Shown here: piece after piece, positions 36,028 to 44,365 of the stretch
How positions within the stretch are numbered: the stretch's first letter is position 1
Layout: each line of letters begins with the position of its first letter
Source: Bacteroides nordii WAL 11050 = JCM 12987
Lineage (GTDB): Bacteria > Bacteroidota > Bacteroidia > Bacteroidales > Bacteroidaceae
Reading direction: 5' to 3'
Length of the DNA stretch: 64,000 nt
Assembly (NCBI GenBank): GCA_000613465.1
Contig: BAJA01000023.1
Location: 23,259-87,258, forward strand
Notes under the pieces: generated by a model
Told to the model about the DNA's origin: nothing
What the model saw: only the letters and a program-made list of their open reading frames with translations
Databases searched by the model: none
Made by a program: the position numbers and the translations under genes

Positions 36028-37692
36028 ATGCTACGTTCACTGTATATTCAGAATTACGCCTTAATAGAGAAGTTGGATATCCACTTCGATACAGGATTTT
36101 CTGTCATCACGGGTGAAACCGGTGCCGGAAAGTCTATTATACTGGGGGCTATTGGTCTGCTATTAGGGCAGCGGGCTGATGTGAAGGCTATCCGTCAGGG
36201 GGCATCTAAGTGTATTATAGAAGCTCGTTTTGATGTTTCTTCCTATGGTATGAAATCTTTTTTTGAAGAGAATGAACTGGAGTTTGAGGACGAATGTATT
36301 CTTCGTCGTGAAGTGCAGGCGTCGGGCAAGAGCAGGGCTTTCATTAACGATACTCCGGCTTCGTTGACACAAATGAAAGAATTGGGCGAACAGCTGATTG
36401 ATGTGCATTCCCAGCATCAGAACTTATTATTGAATAAGGAAGGTTTTCAACTTAACGTACTTGACATTTTGGCACACAATGATGATGCGTTGAGTACTTA
36501 TCATCGGCTTTATACAGACTGGAAACATCTGGATAAAGAGCTTGACGAATTAATAACGTTGGCCGGACAAAGTAAGGAAGATGAAGATTATATTCGTTTT
36601 CAGCTTGAACAACTTGAAGAGGCACATCTTGTCGAGGGTGAGCAAGAAGAGCTGGAACAAGAGTCGGAAACGTTGAGCCATGCCGAAGAAATAAAGGCTG
36701 GATTATACCGTATTGAACAGAACTTTACTTCCGATGAAGGTGGTTTACTGGCTGCATTAAAAGAAAGTTCAGGTTCTCTTTCAGCTTTGCAAAAGGTGTA
36801 TTCACCTGCAACAGAACTTGCAGAACGTATGTATAGTAGCTTCATTGAGCTGAAAGACATAGTAGATGAAATTAGCGCTCAGAGTGAAAATATAGAATTT
36901 AATCCTATTCGTCTGGACGAAGTTAATGACCGTTTGAATCTGATCTATTCTTTGCAGCAAAAGCATCGTGTGCAGACTGTTGAAGAATTAATAGGATTGA
37001 CGGAGGGATATAAAGAGAAATTGTCAGCTATCACTTTGTTTGACGATCGTATTGCTGCTCTGACAGCCGAAAGAGATATCCTGTATAATAAAGTGAAAAA
37101 ACAAGCGGGGGTTCTAACAAAGGCTCGTGTTGCTGCCGCCCGTGAAGTAGAGAAGCAGATGGCTTCCAGATTGATACCGTTAGGTATGCCTAATGTACGG
37201 TTTCAGGTAGAGATGGGGGTACGCAAAGAACCCGGATTGCAGGGGGAGGATACGGTTAACTTTCTTTTCTCTGCCAATAAGAACAGTGCATTACAAAACA
37301 TCTCGTCTGTAGCTTCTGGTGGTGAGATCGCTCGCGTCATGTTATCTGTTAAGGCAATGATAGCCGGAGCAGTAAAACTCCCTACCATTGTGTTTGACGA
37401 AATAGATACCGGTGTTTCCGGTGAGATTGCTGATCGCATGGCAGACATTATGCAGGAGATGGGAGAGCAGGAAAGACAAGTGATAAGTATCACCCATTTG
37501 CCGCAGATCGCTTCCCGTGGATGTGCACATTATAAGGTGTATAAGCGTGATAGTGATACTGAGACAAATAGCCACATTCGTCGTCTTACTGATGAAGAAC
37601 GGGTGGAAGAAATAGCACATATGCTGAGCGGTGCTACTTTGACGGAGGCAGCGTTGAGTAATGCAAAAGCGTTATTAGGATTTACGATTTGA
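36028..37692 (+). CDS. recN: DNA repair protein RecN
   Basis: SMC-like ATPase that organises double-strand-break ends. Walker A GETGAGKS (about residue 35), long central coiled coil (about 150-380), signature SVASGGEIARVMLS (about 433) and Walker B TIVFDEIDTGVSGE. ATG 36028 (MLRSLYIQNYALIEKL) gives 554 residues, the usual length; the extension to 35995 is spurious. Confidence 0.96.
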   Translation: MLRSLYIQNYALIEKLDIHFDTGFSVITGETGAGKSIILGAIGLLLGQRADVKAIRQGASKCIIEARFDVSSYGMKSFFEENELEFEDECILRREVQASGKSRAFINDTPASLTQMKELGEQLIDVHSQHQNLLLNKEGFQLNVLDILAHNDDALSTYHRLYTDWKHLDKELDELITLAGQSKEDEDYIRFQLEQLEEAHLVEGEQEELEQESETLSHAEEIKAGLYRIEQNFTSDEGGLLAALKESSGSLSALQKVYSPATELAERMYSSFIELKDIVDEISAQSENIEFNPIRLDEVNDRLNLIYSLQQKHRVQTVEELIGLTEGYKEKLSAITLFDDRIAALTAERDILYNKVKKQAGVLTKARVAAAREVEKQMASRLIPLGMPNVRFQVEMGVRKEPGLQGEDTVNFLFSANKNSALQNISSVASGGEIARVMLSVKAMIAGAVKLPTIVFDEIDTGVSGEIADRMADIMQEMGEQERQVISITHLPQIASRGCAHYKVYKRDSDTETNSHIRRLTDEERVEEIAHMLSGATLTEAALSNAKALLGFTI

Positions 37693-37693
37693 T

Positions 37694-37812
37694 GATTTAC
37701 TATTTACGATCTAGCTGCGTAAGGCAGGAAGAGTAAATGTAGAAATGGAAGAATCGCAAATAGAGAGTATTTTTTTATAGTAAATTGTACATAGTTAAAT
37801 AGTAAATAAATA
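37694..37812. repeat. Intergenic word-hairpin (GTAAATAGTAAAT words)
   Basis: The left arm GATTTACTATTTACGAT (37694-37710) and the right arm TAGTAAATTGTACATAGTTA.. flank a centre with AGCTGCGTAAGG. The left arm in reverse complement equals a word of the his spacers. Confidence 0.65.
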
Positions 37813-37814
37813 AG

Positions 37815-38561
37815 ATGATTGATCAAAGTGAAATGATTTTCGGTGTCCGTGCCGTAATAGAGGCTATACAAGCAGGTAAAGAGATTGATAAAATTCTGGT
37901 AAAGAAAGATATCCAAAGTGATTTGTCAAAAGAATTGTTTGCAGCCTTGAAAGGTATGCTTATTCCGGTGCAGCGTGTTCCGGTAGAGCGTATCAACCGC
38001 ATTACCCGTAAGAATCATCAGGGAGTAGTAGCATTTATCTCTTCTGTGACTTATCAGAAGACGGAAGATCTTGTACCTTTTTTGTTTGAACAGGGTAAGA
38101 ATCCGTTATTTGTTATGCTGGATGGTATAACGGATGTCCGTAATTTTGGAGCTATAGCCCGTACCTGTGAGTGTGCTGCGGTAGATGCTGTTATCATTCC
38201 GGCCCGGGGTAGTGTGACGGTAAATGCAGATGCAGTGAAAACTTCTGCAGGAGCTTTGCATACTCTACCTGTTTGCCGTGAACAAAGTTTGAAGAGTACT
38301 TTACAGTTCCTCAAAGATAGTGGCTTTCATATTGTGGCTGCCACTGAGAAAGGAGATTATGACTATACGAAAGCCGATTATACTACTCCGACATGTATCA
38401 TTATGGGGGCCGAAGACAAGGGAGTATCTTATGAGAATCTTGCACTCTGTGACGAATGGGTGAAGATTCCGATGTTGGGTAGTATTGAGTCACTTAACGT
38501 ATCTGTGGCTGCCGGCATTTTGATATATGAGGCTGTGAAACAACGTCACAGTGACCTTTAA
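37815..38561 (+). CDS. rlmB: 23S rRNA (guanosine-2251-2'-O)-methyltransferase, SpoU family
   Basis: The substrate-binding N-terminal domain (SEMIFGVRAVIEAIQAGKEIDKILV) is followed by a knotted SPOUT domain with the three SpoU motifs: VRNFGAIARTCE, IIMGAEDKGVS and IPMLGSIESLNVSVAAGIL. It methylates G2251 in the ribosomal P loop in known members. 248 residues. Specificity is inferred from overall likeness to RlmB/TrmH-type enzymes. Confidence 0.92.
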   Translation: MIDQSEMIFGVRAVIEAIQAGKEIDKILVKKDIQSDLSKELFAALKGMLIPVQRVPVERINRITRKNHQGVVAFISSVTYQKTEDLVPFLFEQGKNPLFVMLDGITDVRNFGAIARTCECAAVDAVIIPARGSVTVNADAVKTSAGALHTLPVCREQSLKSTLQFLKDSGFHIVAATEKGDYDYTKADYTTPTCIIMGAEDKGVSYENLALCDEWVKIPMLGSIESLNVSVAAGILIYEAVKQRHSDL

Positions 38562-38568
38562 ACTTTGA

Positions 38569-38690
38569 GTAGTTAGAATTTAGTAGTCAATGGTCAGCAT
38601 CTATGCAGCGTGATAACTTTTAAACCGAATGGATTCCAGCTACCAGCTTCTAACTACTAACTTCTAACTGCCAGCTACTAACTACTAACT
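38569..38690. repeat. Intergenic word-hairpin (TAGTAGTTAG words)
   Basis: The left arm AGTAGTTAGAATTTAGTAGT is mirrored by repeated CTAACTACTAAC words at 38650-38690. The centre contains CTATGCAGCGTGA. It lies between rlmB and the TPR gene. Confidence 0.7.
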
Positions 38691-38706
38691 TTTTAATTTT
38701 TAATTT

Positions 38707-40410
38707 ATGAAAAAGATTCTGTTACCTTTAATACTTATTTGTATGTCGGTACAATGGAGTATGGCACAAGCCCCTAAGTGGGTGGAAAAAGCTAAACGTG
38801 CTGTATTTTCTGTAGTGACTTACGACAAGAACGATAAAATACTCAATACCGGAAATGGCTTCTTCGTTACTGAAGATGGTATAGCCCTGTCGGATTATTC
38901 TCTTTTCAAAGGAGCGGAACGTGCCGTTATTGTTAACTTTGAAGGAAAACAGATGCCGGTAAATGCCATTCTTGGAGCAGATGATATGTATGATGTGATC
39001 AAATTTCGCGTGGCTATCACTGAGAAGAAAGTTCCTGCGCTGGTAATAGCTACTACTGCTCCTGCTGTAGGGGCAGAGGTGTATCTGCTACCGTATTCTA
39101 CTCAGAAAGATCGTACGTGTACATCGGGAAAAGTACAAAAGGTGACTAAGGTAGGAGAGAATTATAATTATTATACGCTTGATATGCGTTTGAAAGACAA
39201 GATGGTGAGCTGTCCTGTGGCTACGACGGATGGTCAGGTGTTCGGGCTTGCACAGAAGTCATCCGGCAAGGATACTACCAACATCTGTTATGCTGCCGGA
39301 GCTGCTTTCGCCATGTCTCAAAGCATTAGTGCACTGTCTCTCGGTGATCTTACTTTGCGCAATATTGGTATCAAAAAAGGACTACCTGAAACAGAAGAAC
39401 AGGCACTTGTGTATTTGTATATGGCTTCTTCACAATCTACTCCCGAAGTATATATGTCTTTATTGGATGATTTTGTGAAGCAGTTTCCGAACAGTCCGGA
39501 TGGATATCTTCGCCGGGCTTCAACAACTGTTTTTAATGCAAAGGATGATGCTGCGTTTGATAAAGCGGCGGCCGATATGGAGCAAGCCTTAAAAGTAGCG
39601 CAGAAAAAAGATGATGTGTACTATAATATGGCAAAACAGATTTATAGTTATCAACTTGGCAAACCTGAGAAAGTATATAAAGATTGGACGTATGACAAGG
39701 CTTTAGAGTATGTTCATAAGGCATTGGCTATTGATTCTTTGTCTGTTTATGTACAGTTGGAAGGAGATATTCAGTTTGCAAAGCAAGATTATCCGGCAGC
39801 ATTGGTTAGTTACGAAAAAGTGAACCGTACCAATCTTGCGTCCCCTGCTACCTTCTTCAGTGCTGCTAAAACGATGGAATTAATGAATGCCGATCCGAAA
39901 GCAGTGCTTGCTGTGATGGATAGCTGTGTAGCACATTGTCCACAGCCGATTTCCGCAGATAATGCTCCTTACGTGTTGGAGCGTGCCCAGATGAATATGA
40001 ATGCAGGAGAATATCGTTCGGCAATGCTTGATTATGACACTTATTTTAAAGCAGTAGATGGCCAGGTGAATGACGTATTCTATTATTATCGTGAGCAGGC
40101 GGAATTTAAAGCCCGTCAGTATCAGCGTGCTCTGGATGATATTGCTAAAGCTATTGAACTTAATCCGAAAGAGTTGACTTATCGTGCTGAGCAGGCAGTA
40201 ATAAATTTACGTGTGGGACGTTATGAGGAAGCGCTAAAAGTGCTGGATGAGGTATTAGCAATTGATCCTAAATATGCTGAAGCTTATCGTTTGAAAGGAA
40301 TCTGCCTGATACAACTGAAAAAGCAGGAAGAGGCTTGTGCTAACTTTGCCAAAGCAAAGGAACTGGGTGATGCCAATGTGGATGAATTGATAAAAAAACA
40401 CTGTAAATAG
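38707..40410 (+). CDS. TPR protein with degenerate trypsin-like protease domain
   Basis: 567 residues with signal peptide (cut after SMAQ). Residues about 25-215 look like an HtrA-type serine protease (GNGFFVTEDGIALSDYSLFKGA, later CPVATTDGQVFGLA), but the catalytic His site of NHV is YSL and the GNSGGP site is MVSCPV, so His and Ser are missing. Residues about 225-567 carry TPR repeats (YRSAMLDYDTYFKA, YQRALDDIAKAIELNPK, YEEALKVLDEVLAIDPKYAEA). It probably acts as a periplasmic scaffold. A terminator follows. Confidence 0.8.
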   Translation: MKKILLPLILICMSVQWSMAQAPKWVEKAKRAVFSVVTYDKNDKILNTGNGFFVTEDGIALSDYSLFKGAERAVIVNFEGKQMPVNAILGADDMYDVIKFRVAITEKKVPALVIATTAPAVGAEVYLLPYSTQKDRTCTSGKVQKVTKVGENYNYYTLDMRLKDKMVSCPVATTDGQVFGLAQKSSGKDTTNICYAAGAAFAMSQSISALSLGDLTLRNIGIKKGLPETEEQALVYLYMASSQSTPEVYMSLLDDFVKQFPNSPDGYLRRASTTVFNAKDDAAFDKAAADMEQALKVAQKKDDVYYNMAKQIYSYQLGKPEKVYKDWTYDKALEYVHKALAIDSLSVYVQLEGDIQFAKQDYPAALVSYEKVNRTNLASPATFFSAAKTMELMNADPKAVLAVMDSCVAHCPQPISADNAPYVLERAQMNMNAGEYRSAMLDYDTYFKAVDGQVNDVFYYYREQAEFKARQYQRALDDIAKAIELNPKELTYRAEQAVINLRVGRYEEALKVLDEVLAIDPKYAEAYRLKGICLIQLKKQEEACANFAKAKELGDANVDELIKKHCK

Positions 40411-40569
40411 GTTTTGAGTTGGTGAGTTTTTGAGTTAGTGAGGTTTTAAGTTGGTAAGTTTTTGAGTTCTCATAGTAAATCCTCATATGATAACTATATG
40501 TATAGAAAGGATGTATTAAAAGCTCATCAACTTACCAACTCAAAAACTCATCAACTCAAAAACTCACTA
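40411..40569. repeat. Intergenic word-hairpin (TTTTTGAGTT words)
   Basis: The left arm (40411-40470) is tandem GAGTTGGTGAGTTTTT words; the right arm (40524-40569) is tandem CAACTCAAAAACTCAT words, its near complement. The loop of about 53 nt is unique. It starts right at the TPR gene stop. Confidence 0.75.
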
Positions 40570-40589
40570 AAAAATTTCACAGAAATGGC

Positions 40590-40628
40590 GAAGCCCCTGT
40601 CCACGCAGTTGGATAGGGGCTTCTTTTT
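40590..40628 (+). terminator. Rho-independent terminator of the TPR gene
   Basis: GAAGCCCC / GGGGCTTC stem with inner TCCA/TGGA pairing, followed by TTTTT. It lies 180 bp after the stop, beyond the word-hairpin. Confidence 0.85.
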
Positions 40629-40748
40629 GGAGATTTTTATAAAAACACTCTCTCTCTCATCTCCTTACTTAGTCAAGCTTAGGTTTTAGTTCCTTAAAGT
40701 TAGTCTTGTATTTTCTCTTGTATAACTATATAATAAATACGGAGGTAT

Positions 40749-40779
40749 GCAGAATACTGCATTGGCTTCTGCTTTTTTT
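40749..40779 (+). terminator. Second terminator-like hairpin, possible sRNA end
   Basis: GCAGAA / TTCTGC hairpin followed by seven T. The previous gene already has its own terminator at 40590-40628, so this may end an independent short RNA starting near 40700, where a TAGTCTTG (one mismatch to TAnnTTTG) is seen. Confidence 0.45.
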
Positions 40780-40832
40780 CTTAGAATTTTTATCAGAGTC
40801 TTTTTTTTACTATCTTCGAAGCGTAAAATAAC

Positions 40833-40902
40833 GTGTCAATGAGCAGGATACACCGGTTTATTGGTTAACCATGTGTACTAATTGACACATTGATACATCA
40901 TT
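40833..40902. repeat. Intergenic word repeat (GTGTCAAT / ATTGACAC)
   Basis: GTGTCAATGAG is mirrored by AATTGACACATTGATACAT around a 40-nt centre. It lies just before ridA and is similar in wording to 35984-36020. Confidence 0.5.
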
Positions 40903-40923
40903 AATAATAAAATAGAGAACAGA

Positions 40924-41298
40924 ATGAAGAAAGTAATTTGTAGTGAAAAGGCTCCGGGAGCAATCGGACCCTACAGTCAGGCTATTGAAGCCAATGGTAT
41001 GGTGTTTGTATCAGGACAGCTGCCTATTGATGCTACTACCGGAGTAATGCCGGAAGGAGTGGAGGCACAGGCTCGCCAGTCTTTAGAAAATATTAAGCAC
41101 ATCCTGGAAACAGCCGGACTGACAATGGCGGACATTGTCAAAACGACTGTATTTCTGCAGGATATGTCTTTGTTTGCCGGTATGAATGGCGTATATGCAA
41201 CTTATTTCAACGGAGACTTCCCGGCCCGTTCTGCTGTGGCTGTGAAAGCTTTGCCGAAAGATGCCTTAGTTGAGATTGAGTGCATTGCGGCTCGCTAA
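40924..41298 (+). CDS. ridA: RidA family enamine/imine deaminase
   Basis: Hydrolyses reactive 2-aminoacrylate-type enamines, protecting PLP enzymes. The 124-residue YjgF/YER057c/UK114 fold has APGAIGPYSQAIEANGMVFVSGQLP, the conserved Arg in FPARSAVAV and Glu in LVEIECIAA. Cytoplasmic trimer in known members. The last 33 bp overlap the convergent folC gene. Confidence 0.95.
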   Translation: MKKVICSEKAPGAIGPYSQAIEANGMVFVSGQLPIDATTGVMPEGVEAQARQSLENIKHILETAGLTMADIVKTTVFLQDMSLFAGMNGVYATYFNGDFPARSAVAVKALPKDALVEIECIAAR

Positions 41299-42564
41299 TA
41301 AATCTGCAACAATAAAACTACTGCCTCCTACAAAGATAAAGTCTTTGGGGAGGCTTTTTTCTTGTGCTGCACGTACGGCGCTCTCCACTGACGGATAGGT
41401 AGTACCTTTCAGGCCAAATTCATTGGCTATACTTTGCAATTCTCCTTCCGGCAAGGCTCGTTTTACACTTGCTTTTGTGAAATAATAACTCGCTTCCTGA
41501 GGCAACAGACTTAATACACCGCGAATGTCTTTGTCATTTACCATACCTATTACAATGTGCAGATGGTGGTAAGGGATCGATTTTATTTGTTGGGTGATAT
41601 ACGTAATTCCGCCGATATTGTGCCCCGTGTCGCATATTAACAGGGGAGCATCACTTAATTGCTGCCATCGCCCCATTAGTCCTGTCAATTCATTGACATG
41701 AGAAAACCCATTACGAACACTTTGCTCTTCAATCCGATATCCCAGAGCTTTCAGCTCCTTTAAAGCATGCAGTATTGTATTGGTGTTTTTTATCTGATAA
41801 CATCCTCCAAGTTCTCCCTCTAAACGGGGATACTCCTGAGTTTCGTATACCAGCATATTACTTTGAGAGTTCGCATTTAAGACAAGTGTATTATCTTCTG
41901 CAAATACGATGGGAGCATTCATTTCTGTCGCTTTTTCAACAAATACCGGTCGGGTTTCTTCTGTCGCTTCTCCAATTATTACCGGGATTTCCTTTTTAAT
42001 AATTCCCGCCTTTTCTCCTGCAATCTTTGCCAGTGTATTACCCAGAAACTGTGTATGGTCAAAGCTGATATTAGTAATGATACATAGATCCGGAGCAATG
42101 ATATTGGTACAGTCGAGTCGTCCTCCCAGTCCCACTTCAATAATTGCTACATCCACCTTTTCATCGGCAAAGTAACGGAAAGCCATAGCCGTAGTCAATT
42201 CGAAAAAGGAGGGATGGAGCGGTTCAAAGAAAGCCCGGTGTTTTTCTACGAAGTTTATAACATATTCTTCAGGCATCATCTCTCCGTTGATACGGATACG
42301 TTCGCGAAAATCGACAAGGTGAGGAGAAGTATAAAGCCCCACCCGATAGCCTGCTTCTTGCAAAATAGCGGCAAGCGTATGGGAGCAGGAGCCTTTACCG
42401 TTCGTTCCTCCTACATGAATGGTACGGTATTCACGATGAGGATGTCCGAAGTATTCATCTAATATTTTAGTGTTTTCCAGTCCTTCTTTATATGCTCCGC
42501 TTCCTATTTGCTGGAACATGGGTACACTCTCATATAAGTACGTTAAAGTGTTCTGATAGTCCAT
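41266..42564 (-). CDS. folC: Folylpolyglutamate / dihydrofolate synthase
   Basis: Adds glutamates to folates and may also make dihydrofolate. Mur-ligase fold: ATP loop GGTNGKGSCSHTLA (about 52), IIEVGLGGRLDCTNI, ITNISFDHTQFLGNT, and the C-terminal domain with LICDTGHNIGG. 432 residues is typical. The 3' end overlaps ridA on the other strand by 33 bp. It is divergent from phoH across 133 bp. Confidence 0.94.
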   Translation of the reverse strand: MDYQNTLTYLYESVPMFQQIGSGAYKEGLENTKILDEYFGHPHREYRTIHVGGTNGKGSCSHTLAAILQEAGYRVGLYTSPHLVDFRERIRINGEMMPEEYVINFVEKHRAFFEPLHPSFFELTTAMAFRYFADEKVDVAIIEVGLGGRLDCTNIIAPDLCIITNISFDHTQFLGNTLAKIAGEKAGIIKKEIPVIIGEATEETRPVFVEKATEMNAPIVFAEDNTLVLNANSQSNMLVYETQEYPRLEGELGGCYQIKNTNTILHALKELKALGYRIEEQSVRNGFSHVNELTGLMGRWQQLSDAPLLICDTGHNIGGITYITQQIKSIPYHHLHIVIGMVNDKDIRGVLSLLPQEASYYFTKASVKRALPEGELQSIANEFGLKGTTYPSVESAVRAAQEKSLPKDFIFVGGSSFIVADLLASRNALNLN

Positions 42565-42697
42565 CTTTTATAATATTTAACTGGCAAGAAATCTTTATTG
42601 CCCTTTTATTTCTTATCTTAGGTGCCACAATCCTTCATCGTAGTGACTGATTGCTTTAACGGATTGCAAATATCAACATTTTAAATCTAAGAAGAGT

Positions 42698-44023
42698 ATG
42701 GGAACTAAGAAAAATTTTGTGCTTGACACAAATGTTATCCTTCACGATTACAATTGCTTGAAGAATTTCCAAGAGAATGATATTTATCTCCCCATCGTAG
42801 TGATTGAAGAACTGGATAAGTTCAAGAAAGGGAATGAACAGATTAATTATAATGCCCGCGAATTTGTCAGAGAACTCGATTTGATTACAGATGATAATCT
42901 TTTTACGAGTGGTGCCTCATTGGGAGAGGGACTGGGACGTTTGTTTGTTATTACGGGTGAAGTCGATTCTCCGGCTGTACGTGATTCTTTTCCTTCACGT
43001 AAGCCCGATCATCAGATTCTGGCCGTAGCAGACTATCTGGCGCACAAGCATACTAATATGAAGACTATACTGGTGACTAAAGATGTCAATCTACGTATGA
43101 AAGCCCGTTCTATTGGTGTGATTTGTGAAGATTACATTACTGACAAAGTGGTGAATGTAGATATCTTTGAGAAGTCCAATGAAGTATTTGAGGGAATTGA
43201 TCCTACATTAATCGATCAGATCTATTCTGCCCGGGAAGGACTGGATATCAACGAGTTTGATTTTAAAAATATTATTCGTCCTAACGAGTGCTTTATATTG
43301 AAAAGTGATCGTAGTAGTGTACTTGCCCGTTACAATCCTTTTACCCATACGGTTTGCCGGGTCAATAAAACGAAGAATTATGGAATTGAACCTCGCAATG
43401 CCGAACAAAGTTTTGCTTTTGAAATATTGAATGATCCCAATGTGAAACTGGTTGCTTTGACAGGTAAGGCCGGTACTGGTAAAACTCTTTTAGCATTAGC
43501 TGCTGCCTTAGGCAATCTGATTGATTATAAGCAGATTTTATTGGCACGTCCTATTGTGGCTCTTTCCAATAAAGATCTGGGCTTTTTGCCGGGTGATGCA
43601 AAGGAGAAAGTCGCTCCTTATATGCAGCCTTTATTTGATAATCTGAATGTAATCAAACGCCAGTTTGCAGCTAATTCCACTGAAGTGAAACGTCTGGAAG
43701 ATATGCAGAAAAGCGAGCAATTGGTTATTGAAGCGTTGGCATTTATTCGTGGGCGTAGTCTGAGTGAAACTTATTGCATCATTGATGAAGCTCAGAATCT
43801 TACTCCTCACGAAATAAAAACGATCATTACCCGTGCGGGTGAAGGTACTAAGATGGTGTTTACCGGAGATATCCAGCAAATTGACCAGCCTTACCTGGAC
43901 AGCCAATCCAATGGATTAGTTTATATGATTGATCGTATGAAAGAGCAAAATATCTTTGCCCATGTCAATTTGGTGAAAGGTGAACGTAGCCAGTTAAGTG
44001 AATTGGCAAGTAATTTGATGTAA
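42698..44023 (+). CDS. PIN-PhoH family ATPase
   Basis: 441 residues. The N-terminal PIN nuclease domain (about 1-150: KNFVLDTNVILHD, ELDKFKKG, DHQILAVADYL, LVTKDVNLRMKA) keeps its acidic residues. The C-terminal PhoH ATPase has Walker A TGKAGTGKTLLA and Walker B YCIIDEAQNLTPHE. Such PhoH2/YlaK-type proteins unwind and cut RNA, in some species as toxin-antitoxin partners; no antitoxin is visible here. Confidence 0.92.
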   Translation: MGTKKNFVLDTNVILHDYNCLKNFQENDIYLPIVVIEELDKFKKGNEQINYNAREFVRELDLITDDNLFTSGASLGEGLGRLFVITGEVDSPAVRDSFPSRKPDHQILAVADYLAHKHTNMKTILVTKDVNLRMKARSIGVICEDYITDKVVNVDIFEKSNEVFEGIDPTLIDQIYSAREGLDINEFDFKNIIRPNECFILKSDRSSVLARYNPFTHTVCRVNKTKNYGIEPRNAEQSFAFEILNDPNVKLVALTGKAGTGKTLLALAAALGNLIDYKQILLARPIVALSNKDLGFLPGDAKEKVAPYMQPLFDNLNVIKRQFAANSTEVKRLEDMQKSEQLVIEALAFIRGRSLSETYCIIDEAQNLTPHEIKTIITRAGEGTKMVFTGDIQQIDQPYLDSQSNGLVYMIDRMKEQNIFAHVNLVKGERSQLSELASNLM

Positions 44024-44365
44024 TGATTCATAATAAGAATAGGGATACTTTTTGAATGTCCCCCACTTACAAGATACAAGAGAGGCAACTGATTCGTAAT
44101 GAATTAATTGCCTCTCTTGTGTCTGTAAGAAATATCCTTGTTTTGGATCAAATAAAAAATGCTGTTGGCCGATTATCTGAATGTATAAATCCGGTTTACT
44201 TATTTTATTCCATAAAAATACGTATTTAATACCTTGTTAAAATGCATATTAACAGCGTCTTAAATACGTATTCTTATATTGTAAAAGTACGTACTTTTAA
44301 GCAATAAAAAACAGATTTGTCAAAAGTGTTAAAAATAACACTTGCAAAGATTTTTATTTGATCCC
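44024..44365. other. Convergent intergenic region
   Basis: 342 bp between the 3' ends of phoH and the GH97 gene. It contains a strong inverted repeat (44072-44124: AGATACAAGAGAGGCAA / TTGCCTCTCTTGTGTCT, one G-T wobble) that may end phoH transcripts although no T-run follows, and copy B of the ACGTA repeat. No gene seen. Confidence 0.6.
44214..44304 (+). repeat. ACGTA-box repeat, copy B
   Basis: Carries TACGTATTTAAT and, 70 bp on, AAAGTACGTA, exactly as copy A at 8872. Internally AATACGTATTTAA (44218-44230) is mirrored by TTAAATACGTATT. Confidence 0.6.
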
